Notes under the pieces: generated by a model
Told to the model about the DNA's origin: nothing
What the model saw: the letters and a program-made list of their open reading frames with translations, nothing else
Database searches by the model: none
In this document: one piece after another, positions 10,498 through 19,077 of the stretch
Position numbering within the stretch: position 1 is the stretch's first letter
Layout of the letters: every line of letters starts with the position of its first letter
Program-made: the position numbers and the translations under genes
Assembly (NCBI GenBank): GCA_002291465.1
Contig: CP021238.1
Span: 2,728,001 to 2,792,000 of the forward strand
Length of the DNA: 64,000 nucleotides
Reading direction: 5' to 3'
Origin: Mycobacterium lepraemurium
Lineage (GTDB): Bacteria > Actinomycetota > Actinomycetes > Mycobacteriales > Mycobacteriaceae

Positions 10498-11525
10498 CCG
10501 GTGGCCTGCGTGTAGATCTTGGTGATGCTGCCGGTGTTCTTGTCGAACAGCTGCGAGTCCGCGGCGCTCCAGCCGCCCAGATCGGCGATGGTCCACAGTG
10601 TCTCCGGCACCGGATACTGGTCGCGGAAGTCGGCGGCGACGGCCGGGTCGACCGGCCGGAAACCGGCTTGCGCCCAAACCTTTTGGGCCGCCGCGGTGTA
10701 CTGGAAGTTCTTGAACGCGACGGCGGCCTGCAGGTACGGGCTGGTGTTGACTACCGCGACCGGGTTGTCGATCTTGAAGGTCTGCGCCAGATTGAGGTGC
10801 TCGACCGGTTTTCCCGCCCGCTCGGTGGCGATGGCCTCGTTCTCGTAGTTGATCAACACGTCACCGCTGCCCTGCACGAAGACGTCGGTGGCCTCGCGGC
10901 CCGAACCCGGGCGCAACTTGACGTGTTCGGTCACCAACTTCCGGATGAAGTCCACGCCGGCGTCGCCGTGCGCGCCGCCCTCGCTCTTGACGGCGTACGG
11001 CGCCAGCAGATTCCACTTGGCCGACCCGGAACTGAGCGGGCTGGGCGTGATCACCTCGACGCCGGGCCGCAACAGGTCGTCCCAATCCTTGATGTGCTTC
11101 GGATTGCCCTTGCGCACCACCAGCGTGACCACCGAGCCGAACGGGATCCCCTTGGTGGCGTCGGTGTTCCAATCCTTGGCGACCTTGCCGGCCTTGACCA
11201 GGCGAGCGATGTCGGGTTCGACGGAGAAGTTCACCACGTCGGCGGGTTTGCCGTCCACCACACCGCGGGATTGGTCACCGGAGGCCCCGTAGGAGGTGAC
11301 CACCTGGATGCCTTTGCCCTCGTCGGAGGCGTTGAACGCCGGAATTATCTTGCTCCATCCGGGTTCTGGGACCGAGTAGGCGACCAGCGTGATGCTGGTG
11401 CGCGCGTCGGCCGGCCCGGTGCCGCCGACGGCATCGCTGGCGCCGCCGTGGCATCCGGCCACGACACCGGCGGTGAGAACAAGGGCGAGAACAGGCTGCC
11501 AGCGCGCTGCGGTCCTGATGTCCAT
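10494..11525 (-). CDS. subI: Sulfate-binding lipoprotein SubI
   Basis: A 343-residue solute-binding protein. Its signal peptide ends in the lipobox VVAGC (Cys near residue 24), so it should be lipid-anchored outside the membrane. The mature part has the sulfate-binding family blocks SYGASGDQSRGVVDG and NFSVEPDI, then TPSPLSSGSAKWNLLAPY and GSGDVLINYENEA. It captures sulfate for CysTWA. The ATG at 11525 is 118 nt downstream of a cysteine-rich leader peptide (11644-11700), implying control by cysteine supply. Confidence 0.95.
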   Translation of the reverse strand: MDIRTAARWQPVLALVLTAGVVAGCHGGASDAVGGTGPADARTSITLVAYSVPEPGWSKIIPAFNASDEGKGIQVVTSYGASGDQSRGVVDGKPADVVNFSVEPDIARLVKAGKVAKDWNTDATKGIPFGSVVTLVVRKGNPKHIKDWDDLLRPGVEVITPSPLSSGSAKWNLLAPYAVKSEGGAHGDAGVDFIRKLVTEHVKLRPGSGREATDVFVQGSGDVLINYENEAIATERAGKPVEHLNLAQTFKIDNPVAVVNTSPYLQAAVAFKNFQYTAAAQKVWAQAGFRPVDPAVAADFRDQYPVPETLWTIADLGGWSAADSQLFDKNTGSITKIYTQATG

Positions 11526-11643
11526 CGATGGCCTTCCGGTGGGAGAACTTAGCGGATCTCGGTGTCCCGTCTCGGCGGAAAGGCAACTAGAACGTCAGAA
11601 GAATTCGAGAACTCCGGAACCAGACCGCACACGGGCTTGGGAG

Positions 11644-11700
11644 TCAGCGACAACAGTACATGAAGGCATAGCACCCCGGAATGCCGAACGCCGCACGCAT
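11644..11700 (-). CDS. Cysteine-containing leader peptide upstream of subI (predicted attenuator)
   Basis: On the minus strand an ATG at 11700 opens an 18-codon frame reading MRAAFGIPGCYAFMYCCR, stopping with TGA at 11644-11646. Three of the last nine residues are Cys, including a terminal Cys-Cys. A TAGGCT -10 hexamer sits exactly 7 nt before the ATG and no ribosome-binding site is seen, so the mRNA is probably leaderless. This is the same design as the leader upstream of nirA (5063-5155). The two sequences are otherwise unrelated, so the Cys codons are the shared feature. By analogy with known mycobacterial poly-Cys leaders it should raise subI-cysTWA expression when cysteine is scarce. Confidence 0.65.
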   Translation of the reverse strand: MRAAFGIPGCYAFMYCCR

Positions 11701-11713
11701 GGCCGGAAGCCTA
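11701..11713 (-). promoter_or_regulatory. -10 element of a leaderless promoter for the subI leader
   Basis: Minus-strand TAGGCT (11708-11713) is a perfect TANNNT -10 box, followed by 7 nt and the ATG of the leader at 11700. This is the spacing of mycobacterial leaderless transcripts. Confidence 0.55.
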
Positions 11714-11779
11714 ACAGGAATCGACGGGGCCGCCACCGGACCGCCGCACGGCTGCCGTTGCGGCGATCGCGTCGGCGCC

Positions 11780-11869
11780 CTACCGGTGCATCAGATGGGT
11801 GACCAGCCAGGTGATGATCACCAGCGCCACCAGGATGGCGAGCACCAGCGTCACGTGCGACCGAGGCAT
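11780..11869 (-). CDS. Possible 29-residue single-span membrane peptide
   Basis: An ATG at 11869, 5 nt after the stop of the 67-residue membrane protein, opens a frame beginning MPRSHVTLVLAILVAL. It ends THLMHR before the stop at 11780. One central hydrophobic stretch of about 18 residues with a basic or His-rich tail predicts a small single-pass membrane peptide. Its tight spacing behind 11875-12078 suggests co-translation. Function is unknown and coding status rests on spacing and composition only. Confidence 0.4.
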   Translation of the reverse strand: MPRSHVTLVLAILVALVIITWLVTHLMHR

Positions 11870-11874
11870 CCGCG

Positions 11875-12078
11875 TTATCCGGAGGTCCCGCCGGCCTGGC
11901 GGGCGCGGCGCGTCAGGGCGATGCCCTTGCCGAGCAGGCCGTCCAGCAACGCCGCCGTCACGTAGGCCACCGCCAGCACGATCGGCATCACCACCATGGC
12001 CTGAAGCACGAAGGCCAGCCCGGAAAGCCACAGCTCGTTGCCGTCCCACCAGTTGAGGAACGCGTTCACGGAGCTCAC
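11875..12078 (-). CDS. Small conserved membrane protein (Rv2401A-like)
   Basis: This 67-residue protein has a short N-terminus (MSSVNAFLNWWDGNELWL). One long or two closely spaced hydrophobic segments follow at about residues 16-50. The C-terminus is basic (LTRRARQ). It sits where M. tuberculosis has the small membrane protein Rv2401A, between the sulfate transporter operon and Rv2402, and length and position agree. The function of the family is unknown to me. Confidence 0.6.
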   Translation of the reverse strand: MSSVNAFLNWWDGNELWLSGLAFVLQAMVVMPIVLAVAYVTAALLDGLLGKGIALTRRARQAGGTSG

Positions 12079-12232
12079 CCTATTGCGCCCCGCGGCCGAA
12101 GACCAATGTGTGAAAACGGGCGTGCCGACCCGGGGCCGGCGTCAAAGTCACGGTGATGGAAAAAGCACGCCGGACTTTGCCGCGCGGCCGAAACGTTGGA
12201 CGAAGGGCCGCCGCGCAGTCGATGATGTCCAG

Positions 12233-14272
12233 ATGGTTCTGCACGCTCAACCCGACGACCAACCGGCCGACACCATGCCCGAGGAACCCTTCCGCGCAGC
12301 CCCCGCGACGTCGATGGAGTCGTCGATCGACCTGCGCACGCCCGGGCCGCTTGCTCCCAACGCAGCCCTGCGGAACCCGTTTCCCCCGATCGCCGACTAC
12401 GCATTCCTGTCCGACTGGGAAACCACCTGCCTGATCTCTCCGGCCGGGTCGGTGGAATGGATGTGTGTGCCCCGACCGGACTCCCCGAGCGTGTTCGGGG
12501 CGATCCTGGACCGCAGCGCCGGCCATTTCCGCCTGGGGCCCTACGGCGTGTCCGTCCCGTCGGCCCGCCGCTACCTGCCCGGCAGCCTGATCATGGAAAC
12601 CACCTGGCAGACCCACACGGGATGGCTGATCGTGCGGGACGCGCTGGTCATGGGCCCCTGGCACGACCTGGAGCGACGCTCGCGCACCCACCGCCGCACC
12701 CCGATGGACTGGGACGCCGAGCACATCCTGCTGCGCACGGTGCGCTGCGTCAGCGGCACCGTCGAGCTGATGATGAGCTGCGAGCCGGCGTTCGACTACC
12801 ACCGCGTCGGCGCCACCTGGGAGTACTCCGCCAACGCCTACGGCAAGGCCATCGCCCGCGCCACCAAGCAGCCCGACGCCCACCCGACGCTGCGGCTCAC
12901 CACCAACCTGCGCATCGGGCTGGAAGGCCGGGAAGCTCGGGCCCGCACCCGGATGAAAGAGGGCGACGACGTGTTCGTCGCGCTGAGCTGGACCAAGCAT
13001 CCGCCGCCGCAGACCTACCAGGAAGCCGCCGACAAGATGTGGCAGACCACCGAGTGCTGGCGGCAGTGGATCAACATCGGCAACTTCCCCGACCACCCGT
13101 GGCGGGCATACCTGCAGCGCAGCGCACTCACCCTGAAGGGGTTGACCTACTCCCCCACCGGGGCGCTGCTGGCCGCCAGCACCACCTCGCTACCGGAAAC
13201 CCCTCAGGGCGAACGCAATTGGGACTACCGCTACGCCTGGGTGCGCGACTCGACCTTCGCGTTGTGGGGCCTGTACACGCTGGGGCTGGACCGGGAGGCC
13301 GACGACTTCTTCGCCTTCATCGCCGACGTCTCCGGCGCCAACAACAACGAGCGGCATCCGCTGCAGGTCATGTACGGGGTGGGCGGCGAGCGCAGCCTGG
13401 TCGAAGAGGAGCTGCACCACCTGTCCGGCTACGACCACGCCCGGCCGGTGCGCATCGGCAACGGCGCTTACGACCAGGTCCAGCACGACATCTGGGGCTC
13501 CATTCTGGATTCGTTCTACCTGCACGCCAAGTCGCGTGAACAGGTTCCCGAGACGTTGTGGCCGGTGCTGAAGAAGCAGGTGGAAGAGGCGATCAAGCAC
13601 TGGCGGGAGCCGGACCGCGGCATCTGGGAGGTGCGCGGGGAACCGCAGCACTTCACCTCGTCGAAGGTGATGTGCTGGGTGGCGCTGGACCGCGGCGCCA
13701 AGCTGGCCGAGCGGCAGGGCGAGAAGAGCTACGCCCAGCAGTGGCGCAACATCGCCGAGGAGATCAAGGCCGACATTTTGGCGCACGGCGTGGACTCCCG
13801 CGGGGTGTTCACCCAGCGCTACGGCAGCGACGCGCTGGACGCCTCGCTGCTGTTGGTGGTGCTGACCCGGTTCCTGCCGCCCGACGACCCGCGGCTGCGC
13901 AACACGGTGCTGGCGATCGCCGACGAACTCACCCAGGAGGGCCTGGTGCTGCGCTACCGGGTCGAGGAGGCCGACGACGGGCTCTCCGGCGAGGAAGGCA
14001 CCTTCACCATCTGTTCGTTCTGGCTGGTGTCGGCGCTGGTCGAGATCGGTGAGGTGCGGCGCGCCAAACGGCTGTGTGAGCGCCTGCTGTCCTACGCCAG
14101 CCCGCTGCACCTCTACGCCGAGGAGATCGAACCGCGGACCGGTCGCCAGTTGGGCAACTTCCCGCAGGCGTTCACCCACCTGGCGCTGATCAACGCGGCG
14201 GTGCACGTCATCCGCGCCGAGGAGGAAGCCGACGGCTCCGGCATGTTTCAGCCGGCCAACGCGCCCATGTGA
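12233..14272 (+). CDS. GH15-family glycoside hydrolase, probable trehalase (Rv2402-like)
   Basis: The 679-residue protein opens with a beta-rich domain (DYAFLSDWETTCLISPAGSVEW..., about residues 45-300). An (alpha/alpha)6 catalytic domain follows from about residue 310. WDYRYAWVRDSTFALW is the family's substrate-binding block, with further blocks FQPxx and YHLYAEEIEP near the C-terminus. Mycobacterial members of this family hydrolyse trehalose to glucose in an unusual phosphate-dependent manner. Glucoamylase-type activity on other alpha-glucans is the alternative. The ATG at 12233 is favoured because longer upstream frames have no family similarity. Trehalose turnover is relevant to the trehalose-lipid locus at 29-49 kb, though the genes are not linked. 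Confidence 0.8.
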   Translation: MVLHAQPDDQPADTMPEEPFRAAPATSMESSIDLRTPGPLAPNAALRNPFPPIADYAFLSDWETTCLISPAGSVEWMCVPRPDSPSVFGAILDRSAGHFRLGPYGVSVPSARRYLPGSLIMETTWQTHTGWLIVRDALVMGPWHDLERRSRTHRRTPMDWDAEHILLRTVRCVSGTVELMMSCEPAFDYHRVGATWEYSANAYGKAIARATKQPDAHPTLRLTTNLRIGLEGREARARTRMKEGDDVFVALSWTKHPPPQTYQEAADKMWQTTECWRQWINIGNFPDHPWRAYLQRSALTLKGLTYSPTGALLAASTTSLPETPQGERNWDYRYAWVRDSTFALWGLYTLGLDREADDFFAFIADVSGANNNERHPLQVMYGVGGERSLVEEELHHLSGYDHARPVRIGNGAYDQVQHDIWGSILDSFYLHAKSREQVPETLWPVLKKQVEEAIKHWREPDRGIWEVRGEPQHFTSSKVMCWVALDRGAKLAERQGEKSYAQQWRNIAEEIKADILAHGVDSRGVFTQRYGSDALDASLLLVVLTRFLPPDDPRLRNTVLAIADELTQEGLVLRYRVEEADDGLSGEEGTFTICSFWLVSALVEIGEVRRAKRLCERLLSYASPLHLYAEEIEPRTGRQLGNFPQAFTHLALINAAVHVIRAEEEADGSGMFQPANAPM

Positions 14273-14284
14273 GCCGCACCGGGG

Positions 14285-15043
14285 TCAGCCCAGCGCGCTG
14301 ACCCGGTCCATCATCGCGTGCGCGATGTCGAGCGCGCTGGTGTTGAGGTCGGCCGAGCCTGGGTCGGAGGACCGTCGCCCGCCGAAGAACACCACCTCGA
14401 CCTCGACCAGGCAGTTCGACCGGACACCGAGGGCACGCCCCTGAGGAGTGGGCCGCAGGGCCGGCATGTTGGGCAGCACCGCGGTGGCGGTCTTGGTCGC
14501 CGCGACGGTGGTGTCGGTGGCCCGCACGTCGCTGATGACGTTGGTGGTGCTGATCGGGCCGCTCTGTTCCGAGGTCGTCATGCCGTTGCACTGCTGCCAT
14601 TGCCGGGAGAACTGCGCGAACAGCGCCTGGGCCTGCGCGGCCGATGGCAACGTCACCACGCCCTCCATCACGGTGATCACCTGCGCGGGTTCGCCGTTGT
14701 TCCACCAGGATTCGGCCGCGACGTCGCGGACGTCGGCGGCGGGGTAGACGCTCTTCTGCAGCATCGCCGTCACGCCCAGGCAGCCGGTCTGCGACGCCGA
14801 CCGGCCGCCCCAGTAGAGCTTTTCCGGGCCGCCTACCTGGGCCGGATCCCGGGCGACGAAGGGCTGGTTGAGCATTCGCGACAGGGTCGGGCCGTCGAGC
14901 AGCACCTGCTGGACGGTGGCGCCGCTGAGCGGTCGCGGTTTGAGGTTGGGCGCGGGTTTGGCCGTGCCCGACACCACCCCGCCGCAGCCCGCCGCCAGCG
15001 CGGCGACCGCCGTGAGCAACGTCGCCGCCGTGAAAATCCGCAT
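14285..15043 (-). CDS. lppR: Lipoprotein LppR, PknH-like sensor domain
   Basis: A 252-residue secreted lipoprotein. Residues 1-20 form a signal peptide ending in lipobox LAAGC. The mature domain has the spacing of cysteines (SQTGCLGV, QWQQCNGMT, NSNCLVEVEV-type) seen in the extracytoplasmic PknH-like sensor fold. That domain is common in mycobacterial lipoproteins with unknown ligands. Length and position match Rv2403c. It starts 14 nt after the lepA stop, so the two are probably one transcript. Confidence 0.85.
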   Translation of the reverse strand: MRIFTAATLLTAVAALAAGCGGVVSGTAKPAPNLKPRPLSGATVQQVLLDGPTLSRMLNQPFVARDPAQVGGPEKLYWGGRSASQTGCLGVTAMLQKSVYPAADVRDVAAESWWNNGEPAQVITVMEGVVTLPSAAQAQALFAQFSRQWQQCNGMTTSEQSGPISTTNVISDVRATDTTVAATKTATAVLPNMPALRPTPQGRALGVRSNCLVEVEVVFFGGRRSSDPGSADLNTSALDIAHAMMDRVSALG

Positions 15044-15057
15044 CGCTATTCGTTGCC

Positions 15058-16977
15058 TTACTTCTTGGATTTGTCGCCCGCGACGTCGGCGGACAGCGCC
15101 GCGACAAACGCCTCCTGCGGCACGTCGACCCGGCCGATGGTCTTCATCCGCTTCTTGCCCTCCTTCTGCTTTTCCAGAAGTTTGCGCTTGCGGGTGATGT
15201 CACCGCCGTAACACTTGGACAGCACGTCCTTGCGGATGGCCCGAATGTTCTCGCGGGCAATGATTTTCGAGCCGATCGCGGCCTGGACGGGCACCTCGAA
15301 CTGCTGACGCGGGATCAGCTCCTTGAGCTTGGTGGTCATCTTGTTGCCGTAGGCGAACGCCGCATCCTTGTGCACGATCGCGCTGAACGCGTCGACGGCC
15401 TCCCCCTGCAACAGGATGTCCACCTTGACCAGCTGGGCTTCCTGCTCGCCGGCCTCCTCGTAGTCCAGGCTGGCGTAGCCGCGGGTCCGCGACTTCAGCA
15501 AGTCGAAGAAGTCGAAGATGATCCCGCCCAACGGCATGGTGTAGCGCAGCTCGACCCGTTCCGGCGACAGGTAATCCATGCCGCCCAGCTCGCCGCGGCG
15601 GGACTGGCACAGCTCCATGATGGTGCCGATGAATTCGCTGGGCGCGATGATGGTGGTCTTAACGACGGGCTCGTAGACCGTGCGCACCTTGCCCTCGGGC
15701 CAGTCCGACGGGTTGGTCACCACGATCTCGGTGCCGTCCTCTTTGATCACCCGGTACACCACGTTGGGCGACGTCGAGATCAGGTCGAGGTCGAACTCGC
15801 GCTCCAGGCGCTCGCGAGTGATCTCCATGTGCAGCAAACCCAAAAACCCGCAACGGAATCCGAAGCCCAGCGCCACCGACGTCTCCGGTTCGTAGGTGAG
15901 CGCGGCGTCGTTGAGCCGCAGCCGGTCCAGCGCGTCGCGCAGATCCGGATAGTCCGACCCGTCCACCGGATACAGACCCGAATAGACCATCGGCTTGGGT
16001 TCGCGGTATCCGGTCAGCGTCTCCTGCGCGCCGTGGCGCGCGCTGGTCACGGTGTCACCCACCTTGGACTGGCGGACGTCCTTCACCCCGGTGATCAGGT
16101 AGCCCACCTCGCCGACGCCCAGGCCGTCGCTGGCCTTCGGCTCGGGTGAGACGATGCCGACTTCGAGCAGTTCGTGGGTGGCACCGGTGGACATCATCGC
16201 GATGCGTTCGCGCGGGGTGATCTTGCCGTCGACCACCCGCACGTAGGTCACCACGCCGCGGTAGATGTCGTAGACCGAGTCGAAGATCATCGCGCGCAGC
16301 GGCGCATCGGCCTGCCCCTGCGGCGGCGGCACCTGGCGCACCACCTCGTCGAGCAGCCGTGCCACGCTCTCCCCGGTTTTGCCGGACACCCGCAGCACGT
16401 CGTCGGGTTCGCACCCGATGATGTGGGCGAGCTCGCCGGCGTAGCGGTCCGGGTCAGCGGCCGGCAGGTCGATCTTGTTGAGCACCGGGATGATGGTCAG
16501 ATCGCGGTCCAGCGCCAGATAGAGGTTAGCCAGCGTCTGGGCTTCGATGCCCTGCGCGGCGTCGACCAGCAGCACGGCACCCTCGCAGGCCTCCAGCGCC
16601 CGCGACACCTCGTAGGTGAAGTCGACGTGGCCCGGGGTGTCGATCAGGTGCAGGACGTAGTTTTCGCCATCGACCTGCCAGGGCAGCCGCACGTTCTGCG
16701 CCTTGATGGTGATGCCGCGCTCCCGCTCGATGTCCATCCGGTCCAGGTACTGGGCGCGCATCGACCGCTCGTCGACGACGCCTGTGAGCTGCAGCATCCG
16801 GTCGGCCAGCGTCGACTTGCCGTGATCGATGTGGGCGATGATGCAGAAGTTGCGAATCTGCGCCGGCACGGTGAAGGTCTTGTCGGCGAAACTGCTGATG
16901 GGTATCTCCTGGTCCGGGCCTGCTAAACGGCGGTTCGCAAGTGTGTCCAGCGTATCGGCGCGGCCGGACTGCGGCAC
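15058..16977 (-). CDS. lepA: Elongation factor 4 (LepA), ribosomal GTPase
   Basis: A 639-residue translational GTPase. G1 is AHIDHGKST near residue 50, G3 DTPGHVDF and G4 NKID. EF-G-like domains II, III and V follow. The LepA-specific C-terminal domain carries [29 protein letters not shown] residues that reach the peptidyl-transferase centre. It back-translocates or remodels stalled ribosomes. The N-terminal extension before SSFADKTF is also present in M. tuberculosis LepA, so the 16977 GTG is plausible. Only 13 bp separate it from the divergent PemK-like gene, so the promoters overlap. Confidence 0.93.
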   Translation of the reverse strand: MPQSGRADTLDTLANRRLAGPDQEIPISSFADKTFTVPAQIRNFCIIAHIDHGKSTLADRMLQLTGVVDERSMRAQYLDRMDIERERGITIKAQNVRLPWQVDGENYVLHLIDTPGHVDFTYEVSRALEACEGAVLLVDAAQGIEAQTLANLYLALDRDLTIIPVLNKIDLPAADPDRYAGELAHIIGCEPDDVLRVSGKTGESVARLLDEVVRQVPPPQGQADAPLRAMIFDSVYDIYRGVVTYVRVVDGKITPRERIAMMSTGATHELLEVGIVSPEPKASDGLGVGEVGYLITGVKDVRQSKVGDTVTSARHGAQETLTGYREPKPMVYSGLYPVDGSDYPDLRDALDRLRLNDAALTYEPETSVALGFGFRCGFLGLLHMEITRERLEREFDLDLISTSPNVVYRVIKEDGTEIVVTNPSDWPEGKVRTVYEPVVKTTIIAPSEFIGTIMELCQSRRGELGGMDYLSPERVELRYTMPLGGIIFDFFDLLKSRTRGYASLDYEEAGEQEAQLVKVDILLQGEAVDAFSAIVHKDAAFAYGNKMTTKLKELIPRQQFEVPVQAAIGSKIIARENIRAIRKDVLSKCYGGDITRKRKLLEKQKEGKKRMKTIGRVDVPQEAFVAALSADVAGDKSKK

Positions 16978-16990
16978 AATCGGCGCGTCT

Positions 16991-17602
16991 ATGCTGCGAA
17001 ATATGGCGTCCGCCCGGAAGTCGCAGTGGAAGGCGTTTCAGCGGTTCGCGGAGAACCTGGTTTTCGATCGCGCGCCGCGGCTGGTGCGGCATGTGCAGAA
17101 CTCGCAGACCGTGCTGCGCGAGCTGCAGCAGGCCGTGAAGATCACCGCGAACGTCATCGCCGCCGCACCCCCACCGCCGGACACTGCCGTGTTGGGCCGG
17201 CCGGTGACCCGCAGCAGCCTGCCCACCGCGCAGCGGGCCCGCAAGCTGGTGTACGCGCCCAAACTGGACGGCCGGGCCGATCCCGGCGAGATCGTGTGGA
17301 CCTGGGTGGTTTACGAGGACGATCCCAGCCGCGGCAAGGACCGGCCCGTCCTGGTGGTGGGACGCGACCGCAGCGCCCTGCTGGGGTTGATGGTGTCCAG
17401 CCAGGAGCGTCATTCCGCCGATCCGGAATGGGTCGGAATCGGTTCCGGCAGGTGGGATTACGAGGGCAGGCCGAGCTGGGTCCGGCTGGACCGAGTGCTG
17501 GTGGTGCCCGAAGAGGGCATCCGCCGCGAGGGGGCCATCCTGGATCGGGAGGTCTTCGACGTGGTGGCCGCGCGGCTGCGCGCACAGTACGCCTGGAGCT
17601 AG
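16991..17602 (+). CDS. PemK/MazF-like fold protein (Rv2405 homologue)
   Basis: A 203-residue protein (199 if the ATG at 17003 is used). An N-terminal helical part of about 75 residues, rich in basic residues, precedes the domain. The C-terminal domain shows the PemK-like signature [27 protein letters not shown] and, later, [10 protein letters not shown]. PemK folds are RNases of toxin-antitoxin pairs. No antitoxin gene lies next to it, and Rv2405-type proteins are long and conserved across mycobacteria. A role outside classical toxin-antitoxin pairs is therefore likely, and no function is assigned. Confidence 0.65.
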   Translation: MLRNMASARKSQWKAFQRFAENLVFDRAPRLVRHVQNSQTVLRELQQAVKITANVIAAAPPPPDTAVLGRPVTRSSLPTAQRARKLVYAPKLDGRADPGEIVWTWVVYEDDPSRGKDRPVLVVGRDRSALLGLMVSSQERHSADPEWVGIGSGRWDYEGRPSWVRLDRVLVVPEEGIRREGAILDREVFDVVAARLRAQYAWS

Positions 17603-17605
17603 GTC

Positions 17606-17677
17606 TGCACGCTCGCCGCGAGCGTGCAACCACGGCGAAAAACCGCCGACCGGATTTTCACCGTCAGTGCACGCTCG
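17606..17677. repeat. Intergenic palindromic repeat (TGCACGCTCG arms)
   Basis: TGCACGCTCG (17606-17615), a 3-nt spacer and CGAGCGTGCA (17619-17628) form a perfect 23-bp hairpin 3 nt past the stop of the PemK-like gene. A further TGCACGCTCG arm recurs at 17668-17677. It lies between convergent genes, so it could serve as a bidirectional transcript end. It resembles a short dispersed mycobacterial intergenic repeat; compare 57298-57345. Confidence 0.65.
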
Positions 17678-17692
17678 GCGAACGAGGGGCGA

Positions 17693-18121
17693 TCAGCCCT
17701 GCGTGATGTAGGACTGCAGCTGCTGCTGTTCGGCTTCGAGTTCTTCCATCCGGGTCTTGACCACGTCGCCGATGCTGACGATGCCAATCAGCTTCTTGCC
17801 GTCGAGCACCGGCACGTGCCGCACCCGGTTGCGCGTCATCAGCACGCTGATCTCGTCGACGGTGTCGGTTTTGGTGCAGGTGGCCAGCGTGGTGGTCATG
17901 ATCTTGGACACCGGGCGGGACAGCACGCTGGCGCCGTGAACGTGTAACTGGCGCACGACGTCGCGCTCCGACACGATGCCCAGCACACCCTCGGCGCCGA
18001 CCACCACCATAGCGCCGATGTTCTGTTCGGTCAGGCCGGCGATCAGCTCACGAACCGTCGCGTCGGGATTGATGGTGACCACCGCCGCGCCCTTGTTCCG
18101 CAACACGTCCGCAATCCGCAT
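17693..18121 (-). CDS. Tandem CBS-domain protein (Rv2406c-like)
   Basis: A 142-residue protein made of two CBS motifs, at about residues 8-60 ([12 protein letters not shown]) and 70-125 ([21 protein letters not shown]). A C-terminal amphipathic tail rich in Glu/Gln follows. Paired CBS domains usually bind adenine nucleotides and act as stand-alone regulators. The partner is unknown. It is intact and convergent with the PemK-like gene. Confidence 0.85.
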   Translation of the reverse strand: MRIADVLRNKGAAVVTINPDATVRELIAGLTEQNIGAMVVVGAEGVLGIVSERDVVRQLHVHGASVLSRPVSKIMTTTLATCTKTDTVDEISVLMTRNRVRHVPVLDGKKLIGIVSIGDVVKTRMEELEAEQQQLQSYITQG

Positions 18122-18248
18122 CGAGACCTCCAGCCGGGTTTGTGAGCCGCTTCACACCAGGCTACGGCGAACTCGCGCGGCGCAAAAGCCACCAAGAGAA
18201 CCTGCAAACAGATCATGTCCAAGCTCCAGGCCCTGCAAGATAGGTCCC

Positions 18249-19077
18249 ATGATCGAGGTCACCCTGCTGGGCACCGGAAGCCCGATCCCCGACCCCAACC
18301 GCGCCGGGCCGTCGACCCTGGTGCGCGCCGGCGGGCAGGTGTTCCTGGTCGACTGCGGCCGCGGGGCGCTGCAGCGCGCCGCGGCGGTGGGGGTGGGCGC
18401 GGCCGGATTGTCGGCGCTGCTGCTCACCCACCTGCATAGCGACCACGTCGGCGACCTGGGCGACGTCCTGATCACGCGGTGGATCAGCACCTTCACCCCC
18501 GACCCGGTGGCCGCTGCCCATCATCGGGCCGCCCGGCACGGCCGAGCTGGTGGCGGCGACGCTGAACGCGCTGCGGCACGACGTCGGTTACCGGATCGCC
18601 CATCACGCTGATCTCAACGCGCCCCCGGCGGTGGACGTGCGCGAGCACACCGACAGCCCGGTGTGGGACCGCGACGGCGTGTCGATCCGGGTGGCCCCCA
18701 CCGACCATCGGGTTCCGCGTCGAATACCAGGGCGCGTCGGTGGTGTTGGCCGGCGACACCGTGCCGTGCGCCGGGCTCGACGAGCTGGCGGCCGGCGCCG
18801 GCGCGCTGGTGCACACCGTGATCCGCAAGGACATCGTGGCCACCATCCCGCAGCAGCGGCTGCAGGACATCTGCGACTACCACTCCTCGGTCGAGGAGGC
18901 CGCGGCGACCGCGGCCCGCGCCGGGGTGGGCACCCTCGTCATGACGCACTACATGCCCGCGCTGGTGGCGGGCCAGGAAGAGAAGCACAGTGGCGGGCGC
19001 TGGCGGCCCGCGAGTTCGCCGGACGCGTCGAACTCGGCGACGACCTGCACCGGGTTCAGGTCGACGCGCCCTCCTGA
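18249..19077 (+). pseudogene. rnz: RNase Z (metallo-beta-lactamase fold), disrupted
   Basis: The start [22 protein letters not shown] and the zinc motif [11 protein letters not shown] (HxHxDH) are those of the tRNA 3'-endonuclease RNase Z (Rv2407 position). The frame is lost near 18505 (extra base in GACCCGGTGGCC), again near 18712, and again near 18985, where about five extra bases follow CAGGAAGAG. The last segment, from about 18990 to 19077, returns to a family-like C-terminus ([16 protein letters not shown]). The pieces together cover the whole protein. The gene ends inside the convergent membrane-protein gene by 22 bp. As written it is non-functional. Confidence 0.75.

Noticed and set aside
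16991..17602. A toxin-antitoxin system at the PemK-like gene
   Set aside because: No small antitoxin-like gene precedes or overlaps it; lepA is divergent 13 bp away and the downstream CBS gene is convergent.
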